The position numbers were made by a program, and so were the translations under genes. The notes beneath the pieces were generated by a model. That model saw only the letters and a list, made by a program, of their open reading frames with translations. It had not been told where the DNA came from and did not search any database. 64,000 bases of DNA. Source: Rhodoferax sp. OV413 (GTDB lineage Bacteria; Pseudomonadota; Gammaproteobacteria; Burkholderiales; Burkholderiaceae_C). Of the stretch, positions 8,442 to 20,600 are shown piece by piece; position 1 is the first letter of the stretch, and the number at the start of each line of letters is the position of its first letter. The DNA is taken from the NCBI RefSeq assembly GCF_900104385.1, contig NZ_FNJA01000004.1, positions 124,001-188,000 of the forward strand, written 5' to 3'.

Positions 8442-9020
8442 CTAGAAGTTGTAGCCGTAGCGCAGCTGCACAAAGGTCTCGCCCGGGTTGGGGCGGCGCA
8501 GACCGGCGTTGGACACATGCTTGACGTACAGCCCCAGCTCATGCTGGCGCGCGCTGCCGAAGTTGCGGCCCAGGCCCAGGTGGTCGCTGAAGTTCCACTG
8601 CGTGCTGAAGCGTTTGGATTCTGTCTGGTAGGGCTCGTTCATGTACGACACGCCAATACCGCCCTCGACAAACCACGGCGACTGCCCGGCATCGAAGCGG
8701 TAGCGGAACATCGGCACCAGGCCGACCTGGCTGTAGTGCCGGCGCTGCCCGGCCAGGCCGCGTGTGCGCCATTCGCTCAGGTACAAGTCCCAGTTGCCGG
8801 TGACCCGCCCGTCCCAGAACGTGCGCTGCATCGGCATACGCAGGCCGATGGTGGAGGTGGTGGTGTCGCGCCCGTCTTCCAGCGTCTGCCCGGCCTCCAG
8901 ATACACCGATGGCCCGGTACGGTCTGCGGCGCTGGCGTGGGTCCAGCAGGCGATGCCCAAGATCCCTGCCAAGGCCAGCTTTGCGGCTGCGCCACCCGAT
9001 TGTTTTGCTGTGTGGCCCAT
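8442..9020 (-). CDS. pagL: Lipid A 3-O-deacylase, PagL family
   Basis: 192 residues with an N-terminal signal (about 1-31) and a beta-barrel-like body ending in aromatic phenylalanine (RYGYNF), as expected for an outer-membrane protein. The PagL active site is visible: His168 and Ser170 in KHVSNAG and Glu181 in NPGE. PagL removes the 3-O acyl chain of lipid A and alters envelope permeability and immune recognition. ATG 9020 is selected by an AGGAGAG ribosome site at good spacing; the open frame continues upstream without one. It is convergent with bla with 6 nt between the ends. Confidence 0.9.
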   Translation of the reverse strand: MGHTAKQSGGAAAKLALAGILGIACWTHASAADRTGPSVYLEAGQTLEDGRDTTTSTIGLRMPMQRTFWDGRVTGNWDLYLSEWRTRGLAGQRRHYSQVGLVPMFRYRFDAGQSPWFVEGGIGVSYMNEPYQTESKRFSTQWNFSDHLGLGRNFGSARQHELGLYVKHVSNAGLRRPNPGETFVQLRYGYNF

Positions 9021-9181
9021 GTTGTTTGCTCTCCTGCCGCCAGCACACCAAACAACCGAAATCGGTTCCAAGCGCTGGCATGCAGAAATTTTTCACGTCC
9101 ACACCCCAGCGCGGCAGCAGCGGCTATGCCGTGTGCGTGTAGGAGTTTGCTGACTACCGGCGCAAGGCCGCGCCCAGCTTC

Positions 9182-9244
9182 AAGCTTTTTATGCATCTAG
9201 CGCAATCAGCACCAGCGCAAGCAGCTATATTAGTAATAGCAAAA
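9182..9244. repeat. Interspersed repeat copy 3
   Basis: Copy of the repeat family (CTAGCGCAATCAGCACCAGCGC followed by a GCTATATTAGTAATAGC hairpin), just downstream of the REC-GGDEF-EAL gene. The rest of 9021-9181 shows no gene. Confidence 0.7.
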
Positions 9245-9255
9245 CAAGAACACTG

Positions 9256-11132
9256 CTACACCCATTCGGGCGTGGTGCGGGCCTGCAGCAGGGCTTCGAT
9301 GCCACTGGCCGGCACCGGCCTGCTGAAGTAATAGCCCTGTATTTCGTCGCAGTGGTTGGCGCGCAAGAAATCGAGTTGCTGCGCGGTCTCCACCCCTTCG
9401 GCAATCACCTTGAGATCGAGTTCATGGCCCAGCGAAATGATCGCCCGGGCAATTGCCTGATCGTCTTCGTCGTGCGGGATGTCGCGCACAAAGGCCCGGT
9501 CGATCTTCAACCGGACGATGGGAAAGCTCTTCAGCGCACTCAGGCTGGAGTAGCCGGTGCCAAAGTCGTCGATGGAGAGCTGCACGCCCATGGCCTGCAA
9601 TGCGCGCATGGTTTCCAGGGCTTTCTCCAGGTCTTGCATGATCAGGCTCTCGGTCAGTTCCAGCTCCAGGTATTCGGCCTGCAATCCGCTGTCTTCGAGT
9701 GCCTGGGCCACGCGCTTGAGCAGGTCTTTTTCGCGGAACTGCCGGGCCGACACATTGACCGATATGCCGATGGCGCCCATGCCCGCGTCCTGCCAGGCCT
9801 TGTTCTGCATGCAGGCGGTGCGCAGCACCCATTCGCCGATAGGAACGATCAGCCCAGACTCTTCGGCCAGCGGGATAAATTGGTCCGGGGAAATCACACC
9901 CTGCTCCGGGTGCTGCCAGCGTATCAACGCCTCCACCCCGATGATCTGCCCGGTACGCAGCGCCACCTTGGGCTGGTAGACCAGCTGGAACGCCCCCTGC
10001 GCCATGGCGTTGCGCAGGCCCTCAAACATGGCCAGCTTGTTCTGCGCCTTGTGGTTCATCTCAGTGGCGTAGAACTGGTAGTTGTTGCGGCCCAGCTCCT
10101 TGGCCCGGTACATCGCGGCATCGGCATTCATCAGCAGCGCCTCCACATCGGCGCCGTCTGCAGGATAGGTGGCCAAACCCATGCTGGCCGTGATCTGCAG
10201 CGTGTGGCGGCCCAGCACCACCGGCTGCGCCATGGCGTCGCGCAGCCGGTGCAGCGTAGGAATCCCGGTCTCGCCCTGCACGGGCTGGTCGAACAAAACC
10301 ACCACGAACTCATCGCCGCCCTGGCGCCCTACCGTATCCACGCTGCGCACACAGGCCACCATCCGCGCCGCCATGGTTTTCAGCAGCTCGTCACCGGCCT
10401 GGTGGCCTAGGGTGTCGTTGATCAGCTTGAAGTTGTCGAGGTCGATCATCGCCACCGTCACCTGCCGCGCCGACCGGTCGGCATAGGCCATGGCCTGGCG
10501 CAACCGGTCCTCCAGCAAGGACCGGTTGGGCAGCCCGGTCAAGCTGTCGTGGGTGGCCAGGTACTGCAGGCTGTCGTGGGCGGCATGCAACTCGTGTGTG
10601 CGGCTATGCACCGCCACCTCCAGCCGGGCCAGCTGGGCCGCCATGTCCTCCGCCATCTGCCATTTGGCGGTGAGTGACGATGCCAGCTGGTAGACCTCGA
10701 TCGCCTCGAACGGCTTCTTCAGAATCAACAGCCGGTCGCGCACATCCAGCCGGGCCAGCAGATCGTCCCAGGGTGTGTCGGAATACGCAGTGCAGATGAC
10801 CACCTGCAGCCGCGCATCGGCCTGCCACAGGTGTTCGATAGTTTGCATGCCGTCCCAGCCGGGCGGCATGCGCATGTCGACGAAGGCCATGGCGTACGGG
10901 CGACCCACGGCGACCGCGGTCTGCACCATGGCCCAGGCCTCTTGCCCCTGGTAGGCGGAATCGAGCTCATAGCTCACCTCCAGGGCCGGGCGCTTTTCTT
11001 TGCCGAACAGGGCTGCTTCCATCGCGCCCAGCTCGGCGTGCTGCTGCATCTGGGTGCGGAATATCTTGCGAAAGTCCCCGTGGATCGAGGGCATATCGTC
11101 GACCAGCAAAATCCGCCGGTTAGGGGTGCTGG

Positions 11133-11136
<4 letters not shown>
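9256..11136 (-). CDS. Response regulator with GGDEF and EAL output domains
   Basis: 626 residues. A receiver domain (about 1-160) has the acidic pair VDD, phospho-acceptor Asp87 (AFVDMRMPPGWDG) and Lys140-141. GGDEF follows at 273-277 with an RSVD inhibitory site, then an EAL domain (EAL at 402-404, DDFGTGYSSL later). It is the output protein of the three-gene operon and overlaps the upstream kinase by 4 nt. Phosphorylation presumably shifts the balance of c-di-GMP synthesis and breakdown. The receiver is of a long form with an insertion after helix 1 (about residues 30-60), shared with the kinase next door. Confidence 0.92.
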
Positions 11137-12556
<1,420 letters not shown>

Positions 12557-12560
<4 letters not shown>

Positions 12561-14671
12561 TGCGCGGCTCCCTCTGGGGTGGCGACAGGAATGTCGAGGG
12601 TGAAGATGGCGCCCTGCCCGGCTCCGGGGCTGTAGGCAGCCAGGCTACCGCCCATTTCTTGTGCCGCCAGCACACAGCTGTGCAGGCCGAAGCCGTGGCC
12701 GGTCTTACGGGTGGTAAAACCATGCGCGAAGATGCGCGTCAGGTTCTCGGGTGCAATGCCCTCACCGTTGTCGGCCACGGTGATGCGCAGCAACTGCCCT
12801 TGCTCGTTGACCACCAGGCGGGCCCCCAGCGTGATGGTCGGCTGGGCCAGGTCCATGCCAACCAGGGCTTGTTTGGAGTTGCCGATCAGATTCACCAAAA
12901 TCTGCAGCAGGCGGTGGCGGTCCAGCAGCAGCATGGGCAGATGGTCAAAGTCTTTGACGATCTGCACCTTGTGGCGCTCCAGCGCGCCGACGTTCATGCG
13001 CAAAGCGTCGTCCACCAGTTCACTCCAGCGCACGGATTCGACAACGCTCGGTGCGCCCGCATGCGACTGCTGGGTGGCCACGACCTCCTTGATGTGGTCC
13101 ACGCTCTTGCCCAACTGGCCCAGTTCCTCGGCCATGGCCGCCTGCTCCGCCGCCAAGGTCTGCGCCAGCTCGCGCAAGTACAGGGGCAGCAATTTGCCCC
13201 GTGCGTCATGCACCAGAAACTCGCCCAGATCGTCGGCATGTTCGTCCATCAGGCCCACAGCACGCGCCAGGCCTTTGAGCTTGGAGGCCCGCAGCTGCGC
13301 GCTGAGCATGCCCACAGACACATTGACGCTGTTCAGAATATTGCCCACGTTGTGCAGCACATTGGTGGCGATCTCGGCCATGCCCGCCAGGCGCGAGGCG
13401 TCGACCAGCTTCTTGTGCACCTCTTCAATCGTCTTCTCCGCCTGCTTCAATTTGGAGATATTTTTGGAGGTGCCAAAGGTGCCGATGATGCGGCCGTCCT
13501 GGTCGCGCCAGGCACATTTGGTCGACAGATGCCAGTCGGCGTGCCCATCGGGATGCACGCCGACGATTTCACTTTTCTCAATCATCGGCTGACCGGTGCG
13601 CAGCACTTCCTGCTCGCTTTTGGCAAACTCGGCCGCTTCTTCTGCGCCATAAAAATCGGCGTCCGACTTGCCGATTGCATATTGCCTGAACACCTCCACG
13701 CTCTGCAGATACGGTGGCAGAGCGGTGCCGGGAAAGGCCGCGCGGTGGCGGCTCAGCGACACCTGGAACAGACTCTCCGCCTCGGACCGGCTGAGCTGCA
13801 CCAGGCGCGATTGCAGGTCCTTGAAGAAAAGCGAATCGGGCAGGTTGTCCATCAGCGTGGCCAACAGGTCTCGCTGGTAGGCCAGCTCATTCTCGGTCTG
13901 CTTAATGCTGGAAATATCCTTGGTGATACCAAAGGTGCCGATGATGGTGCCGTCTTTGCTGCGCAGCGGCATCTTGGTGGTGAGTGCCCAGGAATCCGGC
14001 CGGCCGTCCTGCCAGGTTTCGCGTTCCACCTTGTTGACCATGGGCTGCCCGGTGCGGATGATTTCCTGCTCATCCTCGAACGCCGGGCGCGCATGCTCTT
14101 CGGAAAAGATATCGAAATCCGTCTTGCCCACCAAGGCATCCGAAGACTCCACGCCAAACTGGCGGGCCTGCGCCGTGCTGCACTTGATGAAACGCGATTC
14201 GGTGTCTTTGAAATAAATGTGGTCTGGAGAACTGTCCAGCAGCATCCACAGCAAGTCCCGCTCGTAGATCAGCTTGTCCTCGGTCTGCTTGCGTGCCGTG
14301 ATGTCCTGGCAAGCCCCCTGCACCCGGGTAATGTGGCCCACCGCGTCCCGCTGCGCCTCCCCGATGCCACGCACCCATATGTGCCGCCCCTTGGCGGTCA
14401 GCACCTCCAGCTCCAGGTCGAAAGGCGTGCCATGCTGCGCACAGTCCTCAAAGACTTGGCGGGCCGCCGCCTGCGACTGGGGTGCATAAAAACCGAACAC
14501 CTGCTCCAGCCCCGGCACCGACCCCGCCGGCAGGTCGTGGATGGCGCACATCTCATCCGACCACACCAGATGCATGTCCGGCAAGTCAACGGTCCAGCCG
14601 CCCAACTGCGCGATACGCCCTGCCATGCCCAGCAGGGTTTGGTTCTGATGCATTTCTTTTTCGGGGCTCAT
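12557..14671 (-). CDS. Multi-PAS sensor histidine kinase
   Basis: About 704 residues from ATG 14671; a TTG at 14698 would add nine residues and the choice is open because neither has a strong ribosome site. Three PAS domains lie in the N-terminal two thirds, each closing with ITARKQ/ISSIKQ/ISKLKQ-type endings. A variant H-box (NVLHNVGNILNSV, His about 440) precedes a HATPase domain (NLIGNSKQAL, DNGEGIAPEN, GHGFGLH). There is no transmembrane segment, so the signal is cytoplasmic or a diffusible ligand. It is the first gene of the 14.7-9.3 kb signalling operon. Confidence 0.9.
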
Positions 14672-14777
14672 CTGGTAACGAGGTCCACTTAAAAGCAAGT
14701 CCTACATCCTAGCCGGTTCGGGCCAGCGCCTTCTGCAGCAGCAAGGTAGGCGGCAATGTGCCGAAGTGCAGGCCGCA

Positions 14778-15221
14778 CTACAAGCGCGTTTCGTCTGCAT
14801 GCGGCTGGGTGCCGTAGTAGGCATGGATGCCGCTGGCCCAGGTCGGGTCGGACATGTCCGGCCAGTCGTCCTTGTCGAAACCTGGCGCGGTTTCCAGCTG
14901 GTCCTTGTTGACGTTCAGCGTGAAGCGCTTGTTCACCGTGTCCAGTGTCAACGCTGCCCAGGGCACGGCGAAAAGCTTTTCGCCCAGCCCCAGAAAACCG
15001 CCGAACGACAGCACCGCATAGCTGACCCTGCCGGTGCGCATGTCGAGCATGATTTCTTTGATGTCGCCCAGGTCTTCATCCCGCTGGTTGTAGACGTCGT
15101 TGCCCACCAGGGTGTTAGCACCCATCAATTCGGGGCCGGGGCCACGGCTTGTGTCGGGCTCGCTGCCGCCTATTGCCGAGTCCTTGTACATGCCGTAGGT
15201 ATCGCGGTCTTCGTAGTTCAT
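14778..15221 (-). CDS. PRC-barrel domain protein
   Basis: 147 residues, acidic and soluble. The core (LVGNDVYNQRDEDLGDIKEIMLDMRTG ... VSYAVLSFGGFLGLGEK, read in parts) is a PRC-barrel of the type found in stress-induced bacterial proteins. A GGAGAC ribosome site precedes ATG 15221. Similar proteins are often induced under osmotic or envelope stress, but no function is assigned. It stands alone, next to the region holding a tiny membrane-protein gene on the other strand. Confidence 0.85.
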   Translation of the reverse strand: MNYEDRDTYGMYKDSAIGGSEPDTSRGPGPELMGANTLVGNDVYNQRDEDLGDIKEIMLDMRTGRVSYAVLSFGGFLGLGEKLFAVPWAALTLDTVNKRFTLNVNKDQLETAPGFDKDDWPDMSDPTWASGIHAYYGTQPHADETRL

Positions 15222-15401
15222 ATGTGTCTCCGTTCAGTCAGCCGGTGGTGGATGGGTCAAACGCCGCACCGGCAAATCGACGCCGTGCAGCCAAGATAGG
15301 CGCTCCAGCCCGCGGGGTCTGTGCGCCAACGCACCCTGGGCTGCCGCAGCGATGCACGCAGCCGCGACCTATTCGGCGCTATGTACGCCACAGCACAGAC
15401 G

Positions 15402-15463
15402 GCCCTCTAGGGCAGGGGCTTCAATGGTGTGTCACAGCGTGCCTGACAACCCTCGTCGAGGGT
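15402..15463 (+). promoter_or_regulatory. Two small palindromes upstream of the microprotein gene
   Basis: GCCCTCTAGGGC (15402-15413) and ACCCTCGTCGAGGGT (15449-15463, 7-bp arms) lie in the leader of the 19-codon ORF. They could be operators or RNA hairpins. The rest of 15222-15485 shows no gene. Confidence 0.3.
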
Positions 15464-15485
15464 AGGCCACGTCAAGGAGACAGCT

Positions 15486-15545
15486 ATGTATATCGGTGGC
15501 GGCGCAATCCTGATCATCATCTTGATCGTTCTTTTTCTACGCTGA
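15486..15545 (+). CDS. Putative 19-residue membrane microprotein
   Basis: The ORF encodes MYIGGGAILIIILIVLFLR. It has a strong AGGAGAC ribosome site seven bases before the ATG. After a short glycine-rich start, the chain is almost entirely Ile/Leu/Val with a final arginine, the make-up of a single membrane-spanning peptide. Small proteins of this make-up exist in many bacteria and act on membrane partners or form stress peptides, but I do not recognise this one. The nearby PRC-barrel gene on the opposite strand hints at a stress context. Expression is unproven. Confidence 0.55.
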   Translation: MYIGGGAILIIILIVLFLR

Positions 15546-15625
15546 ACAGGCGCTCGCCCAGGGGACAGACTGGGTGGGCGCGCGGAAGCCAACGGGCGAA
15601 TTTCCAAGTACCTGAGCGCGGATAC

Positions 15626-15934
15626 TCAACCGCCCTTACTCCAGATGGGTGTCAGCGCTGTCACTTGGGGAGGGCCGACCAGCAAGGGCTCCACCTCCTG
15701 CAGGTAGGCGGCGTAGCTGCTGGTTTTCAGAAAGTCCCGGGACGCTTCTGCGCTCGCATATTGCTGGAAAGCGTAAATCGAGTCTGGGTCGGCATTGTCA
15801 AAACAGTAGAAATAGGCGGTATGCCCCGGGTTGGCCGCAATCGCGGGCGCCATATGCCGCTCCCATACCGCGCGGACTTCCTCGCGCCTGCCGGGCTGTG
15901 TCTTGTGCTGGATGATGAGTGCGAATGCAGACAT
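15626..15934 (-). CDS. Antibiotic biosynthesis monooxygenase (ABM) domain protein
   Basis: 102 residues forming a single ABM ferredoxin-like fold: a first strand FALIIQHKTQPGRREEVRAVW, then HTAYFYCFDNADPDSIYAFQQYAS and a C-terminal strand. Family members are small quinol or heme-modifying monooxygenases without cofactor. ATG 15934 is chosen because the alignable fold begins there; the open frame upstream to 16081 overlaps a repeat. It stands alone on its strand, so no pathway context is available. Confidence 0.8.
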   Translation of the reverse strand: MSAFALIIQHKTQPGRREEVRAVWERHMAPAIAANPGHTAYFYCFDNADPDSIYAFQQYASAEASRDFLKTSSYAAYLQEVEPLLVGPPQVTALTPIWSKGG

Positions 15935-16068
15935 AGCGATCTTTTCAGTGGTGGATTCAAGACGCTGAACCTTGCGCCCATTGTGAAATAAGCGCTGCGG
16001 TGGGTGCAAGCGGTCAGATGGCGGACAGCCGTTGAGGTACGACGCAGTGCAAAAACCCATCCACTCCT

Positions 16069-16116
16069 GAATCCATAGCATCTAGCGCAGTATTTATCTG
16101 CGCTAGAGCCACTTTT
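16069..16116. repeat. Interspersed repeat copy 4 with strong hairpin
   Basis: Contains a perfect 9-bp stem CTAGCGCAG/CTGCGCTAG (16082-16106, 7-nt loop) ten bases beyond the efflux outer-membrane gene stop. It may end efflux-operon transcription, though a U-tract is not clear on that strand. Confidence 0.6.
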
Positions 16117-16126
16117 CTTATAAATC

Positions 16127-17596
16127 CTAGCGTGATACTTCGGCTTGCTGCCGCACCGCCAAGTTCAGCGGCGCGGGCTCCCAGCTCGCCTTGCCCGGCG
16201 CGTCCCAGCCGCCGCCCAGCGCGCGAATCAGCGTCACGGTGGACTGGTATTGGGCGGATCTCACGTTCAGCGCCTGGCGGCGGTTGCTGAGTTCGCTGCG
16301 GCGAGCGTCCAGCAGGTCCAGCTGGCTGACCAGGCCGTTGCGGTAGCGCGAGTCGGACAGCACGGTGGCGCGGCTGGATGAGGCCACGGCGCGGCCCTGG
16401 GCCTGGGCTTGCTGCTCCAATAGGCGCAGTGCAGACAGCTGGTCTTCAACCTCCTGGAACGCCGCCAGCACCTGGCCGCGGTACTGGGCGGTGGCGCCGT
16501 CCAGCTGGGCCTGGGCCGCCTGCACACCGGCTTCGCGGCGGCCACCGTCCAGCAGCGGCAAGGACAGCAAAGCACCCACACCCCAAGCGCGGGCCGACCA
16601 CTTGAACACATCGCCCAGTTCGGGCGACGCAAAGCCGCCGGCTGCGGTGAGCGACAGGCTGGGGAACCAGGCGGCCTGGGCCACACCGACGCGGGCTTGT
16701 GCGGCCAGCAGGCTGCTTTGGGCGGCGGCCACGTCGGGCCGGCGCGTCAGCACGGTGGCGGGCACGCCGGCGGGAATTACCGGCAAGGCCGTACTCCAGT
16801 CGGCACTACCTAAACTGAAGCTGGAGGCGCTGTCGCCGACCAGCACAGCCAAGGCGTGTTCCAGCGTGGCGCGGCGGCGGTCCAGGGCCAGGGCCTCGGA
16901 CTCGGTGGCCGCCACTTCGGTCTGCACCCGCACAACATCCAGCTCAGCTACATCGCCAGCGCGGAAGCGGCTTTGGGTGAGCTGCAAAGTGTTGCGGTAG
17001 GCATCCACGGTTTCGCGTACCAGTACCCGCTCGGCGTCCAGCGCGCGCAGCGCCAGGTAGGTCTGGGCCACGTCGGCCTGCACCAGCAGGCGGGTACTTT
17101 GCAGCAAGGCGGCGCGGGCTTGCGCATCCAGGCTGGCGGCGTCGGTGGCGCGGGCCAGTTTGCCGAACAGGTCGACCTCGTAGGACAGATTCAGGTTGGC
17201 ACTCAGCAAGGTGCTGGGGGTGCTGCCGTTGGCCGTGCCGGCACCGGCCTGGCGTGTGGCACCGGCACCGGCGCCGAGCTGCAACGCCCGGTCGGATTCG
17301 CTGCTGCGCAGCAAGGCACGGGCCTGGGCCAGCCGGGCTGCGGCTTCGGCGATGCCGGTGTTCTGCTGGCTGGCGCGCTCGACCAGCGTGTCCAGTGCGG
17401 GGTCGGCAAAAGCGCGCCACCAGGTGCCGCGGTCGCGGGCTTCGGCGGGGGCCGCCTGGGTCCATTGCGCGGCGCCTTCCTTGAACTCGGTGGGCGTGGC
17501 CACCAGGGTGGCCGTGTCGATGGCCGGGGCGGTGGCGCAGCCGGCCAGCACCAGGGCGGCCAGCAGCGGAGCCAGGGTATGGGATAAGAGCTTCAT
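16127..17596 (-). CDS. Outer-membrane efflux lipoprotein (NodT/OprN type)
   Basis: 489 residues. The lipobox LVLAGC (cysteine 19) marks a lipid-anchored outer-membrane channel. The body has the duplicated helical pattern of the TolC/OprM superfamily (for example SYEVDLFGKLARATDAA and PDVAAAQSSLLAAQARVGVA). It is the last gene of the RND operon, 24 nt after the pump, and gives the trans-envelope exit duct. Confidence 0.92.
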   Translation of the reverse strand: MKLLSHTLAPLLAALVLAGCATAPAIDTATLVATPTEFKEGAAQWTQAAPAEARDRGTWWRAFADPALDTLVERASQQNTGIAEAAARLAQARALLRSSESDRALQLGAGAGATRQAGAGTANGSTPSTLLSANLNLSYEVDLFGKLARATDAASLDAQARAALLQSTRLLVQADVAQTYLALRALDAERVLVRETVDAYRNTLQLTQSRFRAGDVAELDVVRVQTEVAATESEALALDRRRATLEHALAVLVGDSASSFSLGSADWSTALPVIPAGVPATVLTRRPDVAAAQSSLLAAQARVGVAQAAWFPSLSLTAAGGFASPELGDVFKWSARAWGVGALLSLPLLDGGRREAGVQAAQAQLDGATAQYRGQVLAAFQEVEDQLSALRLLEQQAQAQGRAVASSSRATVLSDSRYRNGLVSQLDLLDARRSELSNRRQALNVRSAQYQSTVTLIRALGGGWDAPGKASWEPAPLNLAVRQQAEVSR

Positions 17597-17620
17597 GGTG
17601 TTTCTCGATTCATTTCTAGG

Positions 17621-20600
17621 TCAGTCCAGCGGCTGCACGGGTGCGGCCAGCACCGGGCGGGCGGTGGAGCCGCCATGCATGCCATGTCCGCTGTGCACAG
17701 GAACAATGGGCGCTTCCACCCCATCCGGCACCGCGCCGTGCAGCTTCAGCGGCTTGTTGCCCGCCAGGCGGCGCATCAGCACGTAGAACACGGGGGTCAG
17801 GAACAGGCCGAAAGCGGTCACGCCAATCATTCCGGAGAACACCGCAACCCCCATGGCCGAGCGCATTTCGGCACCCGCGCCAGTGGACAACACCAGGGGC
17901 AGCACGCCCATGATGAAGGCCAGCGATGTCATCAGAATCGGCCGCAGGCGCAGGCGGCTGGCTTCGATCGCAGCCTGCACCGGGGTGCGGCCGGCGAACT
18001 CCAGCTCGCGGGCAAATTCGACGATCAGGATGGCATTCTTGGCACTCAATCCGACCAACACGATCAACCCGATCTGGGTGAACACATTGTTGTCGCCACC
18101 GTGCAGCCAGACACCGGTCATCGCCGCCAGCAAACCCATGGGCACGATCAGGATGATGGCCACCGGCAGGGTCAGGCTTTCGTACTGCGCGGCCAGCACC
18201 AGGAACACCAGCAGGATGGCCAGCGGGAACACCAGCAGCGCGGAATTGCCGGCCAGAATTTCCTGGTAGGTCAGCTCGGTCCATTCAAAGGCCATGCCCT
18301 TGGGCAAGGTCTCGGCGGCGATGCGTTCGATCGCGTCCTGTGCCTGGCCGCTGGAGTAACCGGGGGCCGGGCCACCGTTCACGTCCGCCGCCAGGTAGCC
18401 GTTGTAGCGCATGGCGCGCTCAGGGCCGAAGCTGGCGTTGACCTTCATCAGCGCCGACAGCGGCACCATCTCGCCGGTGGTAGAGCGCACCTTCAGCAGG
18501 CCCACGTCTTCGGCACGGGCACGGTACGGCGCATCGGCCTGCACCCGCACGCTGTAGGTACGGCCAAACTTGTTGAAGTCGTTGGCGTACAGGCTGCCCA
18601 GGTAGATCTGCATGGTGTCGAAGATGTCGGTCACCGGCACGCCCAGCTGGCGCGCCTTGGTGCGGTCGATGTCGGCATACAGCTGCGGCACGTTGACCTG
18701 CCAGCTGGTGAACAAGCCGGCCAGCTCGGGCGTCTGGTAGGCCTTGGCCATGAAGGCTTTCACGGCCTTGTCCATCTCGTCGTAGCCCAGCGAACCGCGG
18801 TCTTCCAGCTGCAGCTTGAAGCCGCCGGTGGTACCCAGGCCGGCCACGGGGGGCGGCGGGAACATGGCGATGAATGCATCCTGGATGCTGCCGAAAGCCT
18901 GGTTCAGCTGGCCGGCGACGGCACCGCCGCTTTGGTCGGCGCGGGTGCGCTCGGCAAAGGGCTTGAGGGTGGCAAACACGATGCCCGAGTTCGAGCTATT
19001 GGTGAAGCCGTTGATCGACAGGCCGGGGAAGGCAATCGCGTCTTCGACGTTCGGGTTCTTCTTGACGATCTCGCCCATGCGCTTGATCACGTCTTCGGTG
19101 CGGTCCAGCGTGGCACCGTCGGGCAGCTGGGCAAAGCCGATCAGGTACTGCTTGTCCTGCGCTGGCACGAAGCCGCTGGGCACGGCCTTGAACAGGCCAA
19201 AGGTCACGCCGATCAGCGCCAGGTAGATCACCAGCATCAGTGTCTTGCGGCCGATCACGTTCTTCACGCCGCCGCTATAGGCTTCGGAACCGCGGTTGAA
19301 CATCTTGTTAAAGCCGCGGAACAACCAGCCCAGCGTCTTGTCCATGAAGCGGGTCAACGCGTCCTTGGGCGCATCGTGGCCGCGCAGCAGCAAGGCCGCC
19401 AGGGCCGGCGAAAGCGTCAGCGAATTGATCGCCGAGATCACGGTGGAGATGGCAATCGTCACCGCGAACTGCTTGTAGAACTGGCCGGTCAAACCGCTGA
19501 TAAAGGCCAGCGGCACGAACACCGCCACCAGCACCAGGGCGATGGCGATGATGGGGCCGGACACCTCGCGCATCGCACGGTAGGTGGCGTCGCGCGGCGT
19601 CAGGCCGGCTTCGATATTGCGTTCCACGTTTTCCACCACCACGATGGCGTCGTCGACCACGATGCCGATGGCCAGCACCAGGCCGAACAGGCTCAGCGCG
19701 TTGATCGAGAAGCCCAGGATGTGCAGCACGGCGAAGGTGCCGATCACCGACACCGGCACGGCCAGCAGCGGAATGATGGAGGCGCGCCAGGTCTGCAGGA
19801 ACAGAATCACCACCAGCACCACCAGCAGGATGGCTTCGAGCAAGGTGTGCACCACCGAAGTGATGGAGGCACGCACAAACTGCGTGGGGTCGTAGGCGAT
19901 GCGGAACTCCACGCCCTCGGGCATGTTCTTCTGCAGCTCGTCCATGGTCTTGCGCACATTGGCGGATATGTCCAGCGCATTCGAGCCAGGTGCCTGGAAT
20001 ACACCCATGCCGACGGCCGGGTCGTTGTTCAGCAACGAGCGCAGCGAGTAGTCGGCCGCACCCATTTCCAGCCGGCCGATGTCGCGCAGCCGGGTGATGG
20101 CGCCGTCGGCACCGGTCTTGACGATGATCTCGCCAAACTCTTCTTCGCTCTGCAAACGGCCCTGGGCGTTGATCGACAACTGCATGTCGACACCGGCCAG
20201 GCCAGGCGACGCGCCGACCACGCCAGCCGCAGCCTGGATGTTCTGGCCACGGATGGCAGCCACCACGTCACTGGCCGACAGGCCGCGCTGGGCAACCTTT
20301 TGCGGGTCCAGCCAGACGCGCATCGAATAATCGCCACCGCCAAAAATCTGCACCTGGCCCACGCCCTGGATGCGCGCCAACCGGTCCTTCACGTTCAGCA
20401 CTGCGTAGTTACGCAGGTAGTTCATGTCGTAGCGGTTGTTAGGCGATGCCAAGTGCACCACCATGGTCAGATCGGGTGCGCTCTTGATGGTGGTGATACC
20501 CAGGCGCCGCACTTCCTCGGGCAGGCGCGGCTCGGCTTGCGAGACGCGGTTCTGCACCAGCTGCTGGGCCTTGTCGGGGTCGGTGCCGAGTTTGAAGGTG

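Noticed and set aside
15549-15583. Intrinsic terminator after the microprotein gene
   Set aside because: The CGCCCAG/CTGGGTGGGCG stem is bulged and lacks a T-run.
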